Below, piece by piece: positions 1 to 6,811 of a stretch of DNA of 8,977 bases. The stretch comes from an uncultured Eubacteriales bacterium. Its GTDB lineage: Bacteria > Bacillota > Clostridia > Oscillospirales > CAG-272. The notes under the pieces were generated by a model. The model made no database searches, was not told the DNA's origin, and saw only the letters and a list, made by a program, of their open reading frames with translations. Within the stretch, counting starts at the first letter, position 1. The number at the start of each line of letters is the position of its first letter. Where the stretch lies: contig USPP01000045.1 in NCBI GenBank assembly GCA_900556615.1, forward strand, positions 1 to 8,977. Reading direction: 5' to 3'. A program made the position numbers and the translations under genes.

Positions 1-1
1 C

Positions 2-256
2 GGCGGTCAGCGCTTTATGATGCGGAGGGGAGTCGTATACATCGATGGAGAGCCGATTACAGAGGAATATGTTTCCTGCTTTTCCGATGACGATTATCCG
101 GAAATTACGGTTCCTGCCGGTATGGTTATTGTTCTCGGAGATAACAGGACGGCTTCCTATGACTCAAGATATTGGGACAACCCTTATGTCTTGACGGAAA
201 ATATAAAAGCTAAAGCGTTTTTTTCCTATTATCCTGAGCTTAAAAAACTTTCCTGA
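2..256 (+). CDS. Type I signal peptidase, C-terminal part (gene cut by window edge)
   Basis: Membrane-bound serine protease of family S26 that removes signal peptides from exported proteins on the outer face of the membrane. The reading frame is open from base 2, so the first visible methionine at 17 is probably internal. The 84 visible residues carry the typical VYIDGEPITEEY strand and the late conserved block GDNRTASYDSRYW (boxes D and E of the family, G-D-N-R...S-x-D-S-R-x-W), followed by a short tail ending KAFFSYYPELKKLS. The catalytic Ser and Lys lie in the missing 5' part, so activity cannot be judged. It is followed after 241 bp by the YidC fusion gene on the same strand, making an export and membrane-insertion neighbourhood. 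Identification is firm at family level; which paralogue it is cannot be told. Confidence 0.9.
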   Translation, partial: GGQRFMMRRGVVYIDGEPITEEYVSCFSDDDYPEITVPAGMVIVLGDNRTASYDSRYWDNPYVLTENIKAKAFFSYYPELKKLS

Positions 257-301
257 CGGAAAATTTTTCCGAAGACATGCTTTGTTATGCGTTATGGTTT
301 T

Positions 302-347
302 CGGAAATATATGGGGCTGCTTCGTAAAAGAATGCTCCGCATTTCCG
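302..347 (+). other. Imperfect hairpin between the signal peptidase and yidC-like genes
   Basis: CGGAAAT (302-308) can pair with ATTTCCG (341-347). Inside it GGGGC (313-317) pairs with GCTCC (334-338) with one G-U pair, and TTC (321-323) with GAA (330-332). There is no T run after it, so it is not a standard terminator. It may be a 3' mRNA end structure of the signal peptidase transcript or a leader structure of the next gene. Confidence 0.3.
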
Positions 348-374
348 TAAATGAGCATAAAGCTTTATGAACGA

Positions 375-406
375 GGGCAGAGTGAGTCACTGTTTTGCCT
401 TATTTT
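375..406 (+). terminator. Weak candidate terminator or leader hairpin before the yidC fusion gene
   Basis: GGCA (376-379) plus AGTG (381-384) can fold on CACT (388-391) plus TGCC (396-399), with an unpaired GTTT, and the stem is followed by TTATTTT (400-406). Alternatively GGGCAGA (375-381) pairs with TCTGCCC (434-440) to enclose a larger leader structure; the two folds exclude each other. I cannot decide between a weak terminator of the signal peptidase transcript and chance. Confidence 0.25.
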
Positions 407-497
407 GCTTATCTCTCCGAAGAAAGATTTCTGTCTGCCCAATTTACCTTCAGAGAGAAAGCGATAAATCCTATTAAAATAAAATTCGGAGAATCCA

Positions 498-2621
498 ATG
501 GAAATTATCAATACGATAATAGGCGTTCCGCTTGGCTATCTCATGCGGTTCTGCTGGCTTTTGATAAAAGATTACGGTGTTGCCATAATCGTCTTTACGC
601 TGCTTACCAAGGTAATTATGTTCCCGATTTCGCTTCTTGTCCAGAAAAATTCCATTAAGATGGTGAAAATGAAGCCCCGGCTTGAAGCTCTGAGATATCA
701 GTATATTGATGACAAGGATGCCTATTACGACGCGCAGAACGCCCTTTATAAAAAAGAAAAATACAGTCCGATGGCGGGCGTATGGCCGCTTTTGCTTCAG
801 CTTCCGATTATTTTGGGCCTTATTGATGTGGTATACAAGCCGCTTAAGCATCTGCTTCATATCCCTGCCGATACCATAACCGCTCTTGTTGAAAAGGCAG
901 CGGAGCTTAGCGGAACTACTGTGGAAGCACTCGGTTCTACGGCTCAGCTTAAGGTGGTTGAGCTTATTTCAGATCCCGCGTATGCCGGGAGCTTTGCCTC
1001 TTTCGGAGACAGTGTGATAGAGGCAGTGCAGGGATTGAAAATGGATTTTCTCGGTATCAATCTTGCTGCTGTTCCCAGCATCACACATATCGATCTTTTA
1101 TTTCTGGTTCCGGTGCTTGCGGGACTTACTGCCTTCCTTCTGTGCTGGATTCAGAACCGTATCAACGTTCTTCAGATAGAGCAGAGTAAGCTTTCCCAGT
1201 GGGGGATGACAATTTTCATGATTGCCTTTTCTACTTATTTTGCCTTTATTGTTCCTGCCGGCGTAGGGCTTTATTGGGCATGGGGAAATCTTTTTGCCAT
1301 CGGTGTTATGTATCTTGTGAATCTTATCTATGATCCGAAGAAATATATTGACTATAAAGCGCTTGAAGAGATGAAAGCGCAGGTGGCTGCCGAGCGCGTC
1401 ATACAAAAGAGAAACAGGAAGCTCGCTAAAAAATATTATAAGCAGTTTTGCCGTTCCGAAAACCTTGAGCGTATGAAACTGATGTTTTATTCCGAGGGAA
1501 GCGGATATTATAAGTATTTTGCGAATATCATCGAGGCAATCCTCAGAAATTCAAAGCTTACGATCCATTATGTTACAAGCGATCCCGACGATGCGATTTT
1601 TCAAAAGGACGAGCCAAGAATCATTCCGTATTATGTAGACGAAAATCGGCTTATATCGTTGATGATGAAGGTCGAAGCGGATATTGTGGTGATGACTACG
1701 CCCGATCTTGAAAAATATCATATAAAGCGTTCCAAGGTGAGAAAAGATGTGGAGTATATCTATCTTGACCATGCCTGTTCCAGTCTTAATATGACCTATC
1801 GCACCGGGGCATTTGATTATTTTGATACGATTTTTACGGTAAGTCCGGCGCAGTCCGAGGAGATCAGAGCCCTTGAGGAGCTTCGCGGAACAAAGAAAAA
1901 GAAGATAATCGAGTGCGGTTACGGCCTGATAGACAATATGATTGCCGCCTATGAGGCTTCAGATAAGACTCCGAACGAAAAGCCCACCGTCCTGATTGCC
2001 CCGTCATGGCAGTATGACAATATAATGGATTCCTGTCTTGACGGCTTGATAGACGGTCTTTGCGGAAAGGGCTATAAGATAGTGATTCGGCCTCATCCGC
2101 AGTATGTGCGTCGTTTTCCGGTGAGAATGAAGGAAATCATCGGAAAATATCAGGAGCGGTTCAGCGACGATTTTATGATAGAAACCGACTTTTCATCGAA
2201 TGTTACGGTATATACAGCCGATTTGCTTATTACCGATTGGTCGGCGATTGCTTTCGAGTTCAGCTTTACTACCGATAAGCCTACGCTATTCATTAACACG
2301 CAGATGAAGGTAGTCAATAAAGCCTATAAAAAGATAAAAATCAAGCCCTTTGATATAACCGCCCGTACACAGATCGGAAAGACAATAGAGAAGGAGGAGG
2401 TTCGGGATATTAACGATACGGTACAATATCTCATCTCTCATCAGGATGAATACAGCGGAGAAATAGATAAGCTGAAGCATGAATACTTCTATAACCTCGG
2501 CTCAAGCGGGGAAGTGGGTGCTCAGTATATCATTGACAGACTGACAAAAAAGAAAAAGAAGAAAAAGACTGTCGAAGAGACTGTTTCCGGTGACACGGAC
2601 AAAAACGAGTCGAAAATATAA
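498..2621 (+). CDS. YidC/Oxa1 membrane insertase fused to a CDP-glycerol glycerophosphotransferase-like domain
   Basis: A 707-residue two-domain protein. Residues 1-285 are a YidC/Oxa1 domain with five likely membrane helices (about 24-46, 95-115, 198-218, 232-252, 254-277). The residue at the position of the groove arginine in helix 1 appears to be Lys38 (TLLTKVIMFP). Residues 285-325 are a charged, probably helical linker. Residues 330-685 match the CDP-glycerol:polyglycerophosphate glycerophosphotransferase family (TagB/TagF type): LDHA with His425, RPHP 531-534 with His533, and LLITDWSAIAFEF ending at 588. In TagF-like enzymes, His residues in such motifs transfer glycerophosphate from CDP-glycerol. 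The tail starts with seven lysines (684-690) and is acidic after that. A YidC C-terminus faces the cytosol, which suits a nucleotide-linked donor. The start at 498 follows CGGAGA with a 5-base gap. YidC proteins of Gram-positive bacteria are usually about 250-300 residues, so the second half is an addition. The acceptor and product are unknown. Confidence 0.9.
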   Translation: MEIINTIIGVPLGYLMRFCWLLIKDYGVAIIVFTLLTKVIMFPISLLVQKNSIKMVKMKPRLEALRYQYIDDKDAYYDAQNALYKKEKYSPMAGVWPLLLQLPIILGLIDVVYKPLKHLLHIPADTITALVEKAAELSGTTVEALGSTAQLKVVELISDPAYAGSFASFGDSVIEAVQGLKMDFLGINLAAVPSITHIDLLFLVPVLAGLTAFLLCWIQNRINVLQIEQSKLSQWGMTIFMIAFSTYFAFIVPAGVGLYWAWGNLFAIGVMYLVNLIYDPKKYIDYKALEEMKAQVAAERVIQKRNRKLAKKYYKQFCRSENLERMKLMFYSEGSGYYKYFANIIEAILRNSKLTIHYVTSDPDDAIFQKDEPRIIPYYVDENRLISLMMKVEADIVVMTTPDLEKYHIKRSKVRKDVEYIYLDHACSSLNMTYRTGAFDYFDTIFTVSPAQSEEIRALEELRGTKKKKIIECGYGLIDNMIAAYEASDKTPNEKPTVLIAPSWQYDNIMDSCLDGLIDGLCGKGYKIVIRPHPQYVRRFPVRMKEIIGKYQERFSDDFMIETDFSSNVTVYTADLLITDWSAIAFEFSFTTDKPTLFINTQMKVVNKAYKKIKIKPFDITARTQIGKTIEKEEVRDINDTVQYLISHQDEYSGEIDKLKHEYFYNLGSSGEVGAQYIIDRLTKKKKKKKTVEETVSGDTDKNESKI

Positions 2622-2892
2622 TAAGGGTACCTCCAAAAAATCACTGCCCAAAACCGGTTCGAGATGTTTTCCGTCATTCGTTGTAGAAATTCTTCACAGA
2701 GGCTCCTGAGGTGAGAATCATTGCTTAAACTGACGAAAATCTTCCGTACTTATTGCTACAGAATATTTAGGGAGTCACAGAATAAACAGTCAACGATCTT
2801 TCCGGCGGAAGATAGACTGCACAGGTAGTTCTATAGAGGCTTTTGCGGTTAAATGTTGAACGAGCGACTGTGAATAAATATGTATTGCCTTA
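2622..2892 (+). repeat. Long-type interspersed hairpin element, copy A
   Basis: Starts directly after the TAA stop of the yidC fusion gene with TAAGGGTACC and ends GTATTGCCTTA, which resembles the inverted ends of the short elements in this window. The stretch 2622 to about 2860 aligns by eye with 8119-8350, best over the block TCACTGCCCAAA and TGTTTTCCGTCATTCGT. It can fold into a long hairpin: TTTTCCGTCA (2667-2676) with TGACGAAAA (2731-2739), and inside it ATTCTTCAC (2689-2697) with GTGAGAAT (2711-2718). No open reading frame or ribosome binding site is convincing. With the terminator that follows, it fills the 467-bp gap before the pepF stop codon. Confidence 0.7.
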
Positions 2893-2913
2893 ATCATAAG
2901 AAAACACAGTTTC

Positions 2914-2936
2914 ATCTCAAATTGAATTTTTGAGAT
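2914..2936. other. AT-rich hairpin upstream of the shared terminator
   Basis: ATCTCAAA (2914-2921) and TTTGAGAT (2929-2936) form an 8-bp perfect inverted repeat with a 7-base loop. No T run follows. It lies between repeat element A and the strong two-way terminator and may add to 3' end protection or be a relic of another terminator. Confidence 0.35.
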
Positions 2937-2957
2937 AGAACCATATACAAAAGTAAC

Positions 2958-2998
2958 AAAAAAATCAAGGGTATTTTCTATATGCCCTTGATTTTTTT
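2958..2998. terminator. Strong two-way intrinsic terminator between yidC fusion gene and pepF
   Basis: ATCAAGGG (2964-2971) pairs perfectly with CCCTTGAT (2985-2992) across a 13-base loop. The stem is flanked by a run of A on the left and a run of T on the right, so that A-tract and T-tract also pair (2958-2971 with 2985-2998). Read on either strand the stem is followed by a U run, so it can end both the rightward yidC fusion transcript and the leftward pepF transcript. The two genes are convergent, which fits. Confidence 0.9.
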
Positions 2999-3088
2999 AT
3001 TAGGATTGTACATAGCGTTCATGAGTTGTTAATGCCATGAGACAGCCCCGTGTTTTTTATGATGTGGGAAACCGTTTTTTCTCTTTTT

Positions 3089-4888
3089 TCATTTCATAAG
3101 CTGTTCCAATTCGGTAATCAGTTCACCGAAGGTGTCAAGAGCGGATTTTATGGGTGCAGGAGTGGTCATATCGACGCCGGCGCCGCGGAGCAGCTCAATG
3201 GGTGTTTTAGAGCAGCCGCCCGAAAGAAAACCGAGATAGTCTTTGACGGCGGATTCGCCCTCCGTGAGAATCTTTTTTGAAAGCGCCATCGCCGCAGAAA
3301 AGCCTGTTGCGTATTGGAAAACATAGAAATTCATAAAAAAGTGGGGGATTCTTGCCCATTCCATATCAATCTCTTTATCTATTACAACGTCATCGCCGTA
3401 ATACAGGACATTAAGCTCATGATACAGCTTACAGAGCTCATCGGCAGTGAGAACCCCTCCCGATTCTACAATCTCACTCATCTTAAGCTCAAATTCCGCG
3501 AACATGGTCTGTCGGTAAAGGGTGGTTCTGAATTGCTCAAGGAAGTAGTTGATGAGATAGGCTCTTTGCTTTTTATCCTGCGTTTTTTCGAGAAGATATG
3601 ACATCAAAAGCGCCTCATTGCAGGTGGAGGCAACCTCGGCAACAAAAATAACGTAATCGGAATACACAGCGGGCTGATTCTTCATCGAAAGATAAGAATG
3701 CATAGCATGTCCCATCTCATGAGCAAGAGTGAACATACTGTTCAAACTGTCCTCATGATTGAGAAGAATATAGGGATGAGGTCGGCATCCGGCAGAATAG
3801 GCGCCGCCGCGCTTTCCTTCGTTCTCATAGACATCGATCCAGCGTTCGTTGAAAGCATGACGAACGGTTTGCACATATTCGTTGCCGAGCGGCTCAATTG
3901 CCTTCAGAACGGTTTCTTTTGCTTCGTCAAAGGTAATTTTATTCTCCGCCTCCGATACGAGCGTGGGATATATGTCGTACATATGAAGCTCGTCAAGTCC
4001 CATCAGCTTTTTTCTGAGCTTCATATACCTGTGCATATGCCCCATGTTCCGGTGAACAGTATCAATAAGATTGAAATAAACCTCCTTTGGTACCTCGGTA
4101 CGAAAGAGAGAGGCTTCAAGAGCGCTTTTATAGCCTCTTGCCTGAGAGAAAAATTTAAGCTGTTTCATCTGACCGTCAAGAAGGGAAGCGGCGGTATTTC
4201 TGAAGCTTTCAAAGGTATGATAAAGAGTCTCAAAAGCATTCTTTCTCAGCGTTCTGTCCGAGCTTTCCACATACGGAATATAAGAACCCTGTGTGAGCTG
4301 ATGCGGGTTGCCTTCACTGTCAAGTACGTCGGGAAACCTTAAATCTGCGTTTCGGAAAGAAGAACCGGTTTTTGAGGAAGCGCCTGCCATTTCAGAAGCG
4401 GAAGCAAGGAGCTTTTCTTCCGCCTCAGGCAAAGTATGTGCCTTTTTGGCTCTGATTTTATCAAGCATTCTGCGATAAAGCATAAGCTCCGGCTGCTCCC
4501 TATAGAATCTTTCCATATCTTCATCCGAAACCGAGATAATCTCGGGATTTGAAAAGGCGTCGGCAGCGGCGAGAGAGGTATACCAGCTCATGAACTTTCC
4601 CGTCATGGTTTGATAAGCGGAATTTCCGGTATCCTCATCGCTTTTCAGATGAGCGTAGCCGTGAAGCATTTCAAGTGCGATTCCTGCTTCATCATTGAGC
4701 TTCAAATAGCTCAGCAGAGCCTCTGAGGATTTGCCTATTTTGCCTTTATAAGAAGAAATCAACTCCGGATATTTTGCCGCGTCGGCAAACGCCCTTTCCC
4801 ATGCGGCGTCGTTTTCAAAAATATCTTCGGTTGCCCAAGTATCTTCTTTGCGAACCTCCGATCTTTTAGGAATTTTCTTTGTGATCAT
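3089..4888 (-). CDS. pepF: Oligoendopeptidase F (M3B zinc metallopeptidase)
   Basis: Cytosolic zinc peptidase that cuts short peptides, thought to act in peptide recycling. The 599-residue length is standard for PepF. The zinc site is HEMGH at 390-394 in TLAHEMGHAMHSYLS; the third ligand is probably Glu418 in FVAEVASTCNEA. The late signature IPHFFMNFYVFQYATGFSAA (514-533), with its His and Tyr residues, is typical of the substrate-side helix. An upstream in-frame extension to 5155 exists, but it runs through the promoter and a repeat element and is low-complexity in type. I chose ATG at 4888 because the encoded MITKKIPKRSEV start is typical, GAAAGGAAAA lies about 9 bases before it, and a consensus promoter lies just upstream. 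It is monocistronic by appearance: its own promoter upstream and the shared terminator downstream. Confidence 0.95.
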   Translation of the reverse strand: MITKKIPKRSEVRKEDTWATEDIFENDAAWERAFADAAKYPELISSYKGKIGKSSEALLSYLKLNDEAGIALEMLHGYAHLKSDEDTGNSAYQTMTGKFMSWYTSLAAADAFSNPEIISVSDEDMERFYREQPELMLYRRMLDKIRAKKAHTLPEAEEKLLASASEMAGASSKTGSSFRNADLRFPDVLDSEGNPHQLTQGSYIPYVESSDRTLRKNAFETLYHTFESFRNTAASLLDGQMKQLKFFSQARGYKSALEASLFRTEVPKEVYFNLIDTVHRNMGHMHRYMKLRKKLMGLDELHMYDIYPTLVSEAENKITFDEAKETVLKAIEPLGNEYVQTVRHAFNERWIDVYENEGKRGGAYSAGCRPHPYILLNHEDSLNSMFTLAHEMGHAMHSYLSMKNQPAVYSDYVIFVAEVASTCNEALLMSYLLEKTQDKKQRAYLINYFLEQFRTTLYRQTMFAEFELKMSEIVESGGVLTADELCKLYHELNVLYYGDDVVIDKEIDMEWARIPHFFMNFYVFQYATGFSAAMALSKKILTEGESAVKDYLGFLSGGCSKTPIELLRGAGVDMTTPAPIKSALDTFGELITELEQLMK

Positions 4889-4937
4889 ATCGTGTTTTCC
4901 TTTCGGTATTGTTGATATTGTTACAACTATTATAACT

Positions 4938-4966
4938 ATTATATAGCTTTGGCGGCAACAAGTCAA
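4938..4966 (-). promoter_or_regulatory. Promoter of pepF
   Basis: On the minus strand, TTGACT (4961-4966) and TATAAT (4938-4943) are separated by exactly 17 bases, a near-perfect vegetative sigma promoter. The start of transcription should be near 4931, giving a leader of about 43 bases. The 9-base unit AACTATTAT is repeated in direct tandem at 4925-4933 and 4934-4942 (plus strand), covering the -10 box and start region. A small hairpin GCGAA/TTCGC (4969-4982) sits just upstream of the -35 box. Confidence 0.85.
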
Positions 4967-5016
4967 GAGCGAATATTTTCGCCGTCTTTCATTGATAAGA
5001 GCATAAAATTTTATTG

Positions 5017-5189
5017 AGGCAATACCGCACAGTGATTGTCGTGTCGTTGCGCCGCCGGATTTTTCGTCAGATAATACCAATTGAGGAGGTAAGAGTAACT
5101 CTTCTGCCGACGAAAACTGTGAAGGTTGACGGAATAAAGGCAAGCAAATGCGCAATAAAGGCGTTAGCTGTGTACCCGCGGTATTGCCT
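5017..5189 (+). repeat. Short-type interspersed hairpin element, copy 1
   Basis: A 173-bp unit bounded by a perfect 12-bp inverted repeat, AGGCAATACCGC (5017-5028) and GCGGTATTGCCT (5178-5189). The centre folds as TTTTCGTC (5061-5068) with GACGAAAA (5109-5116), topped by a small stem AAGAG-TAA-CTCTT (5091-5103). A purine block TTGAGGAGG precedes the small stem; it looks like a ribosome binding site but no start codon follows. By eye about 90 per cent identical to the copy at 6636-6805. The bases outside the GGC...GCC core are TTGA on the left and TTAA on the right. It lies upstream of the pepF promoter. Confidence 0.8.
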
Positions 5190-5343
5190 TAATAGTATAC
5201 GCTCATACAGCGAACGCTTATACGGCGGTTTGTGGAACAGTGGGAATTTCGGAACCGGTTATAGAGTCTGACGCACACCTGATTTTCGCTCTCTGTATTT
5301 TTCGCACATATCTTTTTGCGGGTAGTGCACATCGGGAATCATT
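5190..5343. other. Gap between two opposed repeat elements, no gene seen
   Basis: A 154-bp stretch between element copy 1 (+) and copy 2 (-). A minus-strand frame from ATG at 5342 down to TAA at 5259 encodes 27 residues (MIPDVHYPQKDM...), without a convincing ribosome binding site; it could be a gene remnant or chance. No promoter or terminator is clear. With the two elements and the pepF leader it makes up the gene-free region 4889-5595. Confidence 0.4.
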
Positions 5344-5518
5344 AAGGTGATACCACCGGGTTCACAGCTTGCGCCTTGATGGCAATCTGCTTGTCGGTTT
5401 CCCACATACTTTAAAAAATCTCGTCAGCAGAGGAGCCGCTCCCGCCTCCTCAATTGGCGTTGTTTGACGAAAACATAACTACGCGGCTGTATCGTCAGAA
5501 TCCGACGTTGTTGCCTTA
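5344..5518 (-). repeat. Short-type interspersed hairpin element, copy 2 (inverted)
   Basis: Read on the minus strand it begins TAAGGCAAC and ends GTATCACCTTAA, and it aligns along its whole length with the copies at 5017 and 6636, though it is clearly more diverged. The central frame is kept: TGACGAAAA (5465-5473 on plus) with TCTCGTCAG (5420-5428 on plus), and on the minus strand the block CAATTGAGGAGG followed by GGGAG-CGG-CTCC. TTAA lies at both ends, which may be a 4-bp target duplication. It lies 77 bp beyond the stop codon of the ATPase gene. Confidence 0.7.
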
Positions 5519-5595
5519 ACCATATACCTGCGTTTTTCTTTCCGTTCAAAAAATTATCTCGGAAATCTGCAATAGTCGGTTGATTCAGCGATTTC

Positions 5596-6504
5596 CTAAT
5601 GAAATTCCTCCATGTGTTCACGGAAAAAATCATAATAAGCTTTCACACAGGCAAGCTCGGTCCAGCTTCTTACCGATTCAACCGGTACGGCGTCAAGATC
5701 GTATATCTTGGCATATTTAAGAGAAAGCAGAAATGGGGAATGCGTGGATAGTATGAATTGGCAGTTGTGATTTCTCACGCAGTCCTCTATAAAAAATTTG
5801 AGTTGAAGCTGATTGGACGGAGAAAGGCTGTTTTCCGGCTCGTCGAGCAGATAGAGTCCTCCGTCTGCTATCTGATCAATAAAATAGGACAGAGCGCTTT
5901 CTCCGTTCGAGCATTCCCGAATATTACGCTTCAGGTTCGAGCGGATATACTGAGACTGCGTGGTGTGCTTATTTCTCATATCGGCGGCTTTTTTCCATCT
6001 GTCGTAATCGTCAATTCCGGCAAGATGATTGGAGGATTCCCGTGCATTATTTCGTTCGGAGATAAATTCTTGTATCAGTTCGGATTTTCGGTTGTCAATA
6101 CCGAGGTTGATACGGCGGATATCAAGAACCCTGTCAAAGACATCATCGCTGGTTATGATGCAGCTGTCTTCCGAAATGTCGCCTGAAAGCTTGAAGCTGC
6201 ACAGCTCGGTATAATCGTCAAAAAAGTCACTTCTGTTATAGGGGGTGCTTCGTGGGAGATGTAATTTTTCCGAAATAACGTTGAGGACGGTGCTTTTTCC
6301 GCTTCCGTTGTTTCCGCAAAAGACGGTTATGTCCTTGAATGTAAGCTCCGGCAGCTCTCTGAAGTCGAACAGATGAAAAGGATATTTCGTTTCGTATACG
6401 GTTCGGAAATTTTTCATTTTGAAATTCGGATTTAAGGGCGGCGGGGTAAAAAAGAATTCCTCCTCAGCCGTTGTGGGCAGACGAAAAGAGTTAAGATATA
6501 TCAT
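5596..6504 (-). CDS. Predicted AAA/ABC-type ATPase, stand-alone
   Basis: A 302-residue soluble ATPase of the broad SMC/ABC-like predicted-ATPase group (AAA_21/AAA_23 type). Seen in order: Walker A GNNGSGKS (64-71), an insert of charged helices (about 125-195), a signature-like CSNGES (198-203) in place of LSGGQ, Walker B GLYLLDEPE (216-224) with Asp221 and Glu222, and a switch histidine in STHSPF (His255). No membrane segment, nuclease or other effector domain is visible, so its job is unknown; relatives occur alone and in defence or repair settings, but nothing next to it supports such a role. The frame extends upstream to 6606, but ATG at 6504 is preferred because AAGGAAA (plus 6513-6519) lies about 10 bases before it and MIYLNSFRLP is a natural start. 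Repeat elements lie on both sides. Confidence 0.8.
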   Translation of the reverse strand: MIYLNSFRLPTTAEEEFFFTPPPLNPNFKMKNFRTVYETKYPFHLFDFRELPELTFKDITVFCGNNGSGKSTVLNVISEKLHLPRSTPYNRSDFFDDYTELCSFKLSGDISEDSCIITSDDVFDRVLDIRRINLGIDNRKSELIQEFISERNNARESSNHLAGIDDYDRWKKAADMRNKHTTQSQYIRSNLKRNIRECSNGESALSYFIDQIADGGLYLLDEPENSLSPSNQLQLKFFIEDCVRNHNCQFILSTHSPFLLSLKYAKIYDLDAVPVESVRSWTELACVKAYYDFFREHMEEFH

Positions 6505-6635
6505 AATGTGGATTTCCTTTTTATCGGTATGATGGATATCATCCGCAATATATGGCATCAAGCGGTTAGGCGCCTTTCCTTCCTGCTGCCGATGCGGTTG
6601 TCTCAAGGGTAGGGATTATGCGGAGAAAAGCTTAT
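6505..6635. other. Leader region of the ATPase gene
   Basis: These 131 bp plus element copy 3 fill the gap between the ATPase and the LacI-type genes. The reading frame of the ATPase stays open to 6606, but this part shows no ribosome binding site before its ATGs. On the minus strand TTGATG and TATCCA 17 bases apart near 6530-6560 are at best a weak promoter. The ATPase may instead be read through from the LacI-type gene. Confidence 0.3.
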
Positions 6636-6805
6636 GGCAATACCGCACAGTGATTGTCGTGCAGTTGCGCCGCCGGATTTTTCGTCAGACAATACCAATG
6701 AGGAGGCAAGAGTGACTTCTCTGCCGACGAAAATTGTGAAGTATGACGGAATAAAGGCAAGCAAATGCGTAATAAAGCGTTAGCTGTGTACCCGGTGGTA
6801 TTGTC
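6636..6805 (+). repeat. Short-type interspersed hairpin element, copy 3
   Basis: About 170 bp with ends GGCAATACCGC (6636-6646) and GTGGTATTGTC (6795-6805), 9 of 11 bases complementary. It is flanked by TTAT on both sides (6632-6635 and 6806-6809), a possible 4-bp target duplication. The central arms TTTTCGTC (to 6686) and GACGAAAA (6726-6733) enclose GAGGAGGCAAGAG and a small stem that differs in sequence from copy 1 but can still pair (GGC...GCC). Its right end lies 3 bp past the TAA stop of the LacI-type gene, seen on the minus strand. Confidence 0.8.
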
Positions 6806-6811
6806 TTATAT

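Noticed and set aside
3698..4342. Plus-strand 214-codon frame inside pepF
   Set aside because: Antisense shadow of a gene with a clear active site and full family length; no ribosome binding site or domain of its own.
5081..5092. AGGAGG block in the short elements as a ribosome binding site for a small peptide
   Set aside because: No start codon follows at a usable distance in copy 1, and copies differ by indels after it; pairing inside the hairpin is a better explanation.
5061..5116. Central hairpin of the short elements as an intrinsic terminator
   Set aside because: No U run follows the stem on either strand, so it does not fit a standard terminator.
4889..5155. 89-residue N-terminal extension of the pepF reading frame
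   Set aside because: It runs through the consensus promoter and into repeat element copy 1, has no family similarity, and a good ribosome binding site precedes the ATG at 4888.
5014..5271. Plus-strand 85-codon frame across element copy 1
   Set aside because: It consists mostly of repeat sequence; the matching copy at 6636 does not keep the frame because of single-base indels.
5259..5342. 27-codon minus-strand frame MIPDVHYPQKDM...
   Set aside because: The residues look plausible, but there is no convincing ribosome binding site and its start lies at a repeat border. Kept only as a possible remnant.
5424..5633. Minus-strand 69-codon frame overlapping the ATPase 3' end
   Set aside because: It overlaps the real gene in another frame and ends inside element copy 2; codon content is not protein-like.
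5017..6805. CRISPR array
   Set aside because: Repeats are about 170 bp, irregularly spaced and in both orientations; no short repeat-spacer pattern and no cas genes.
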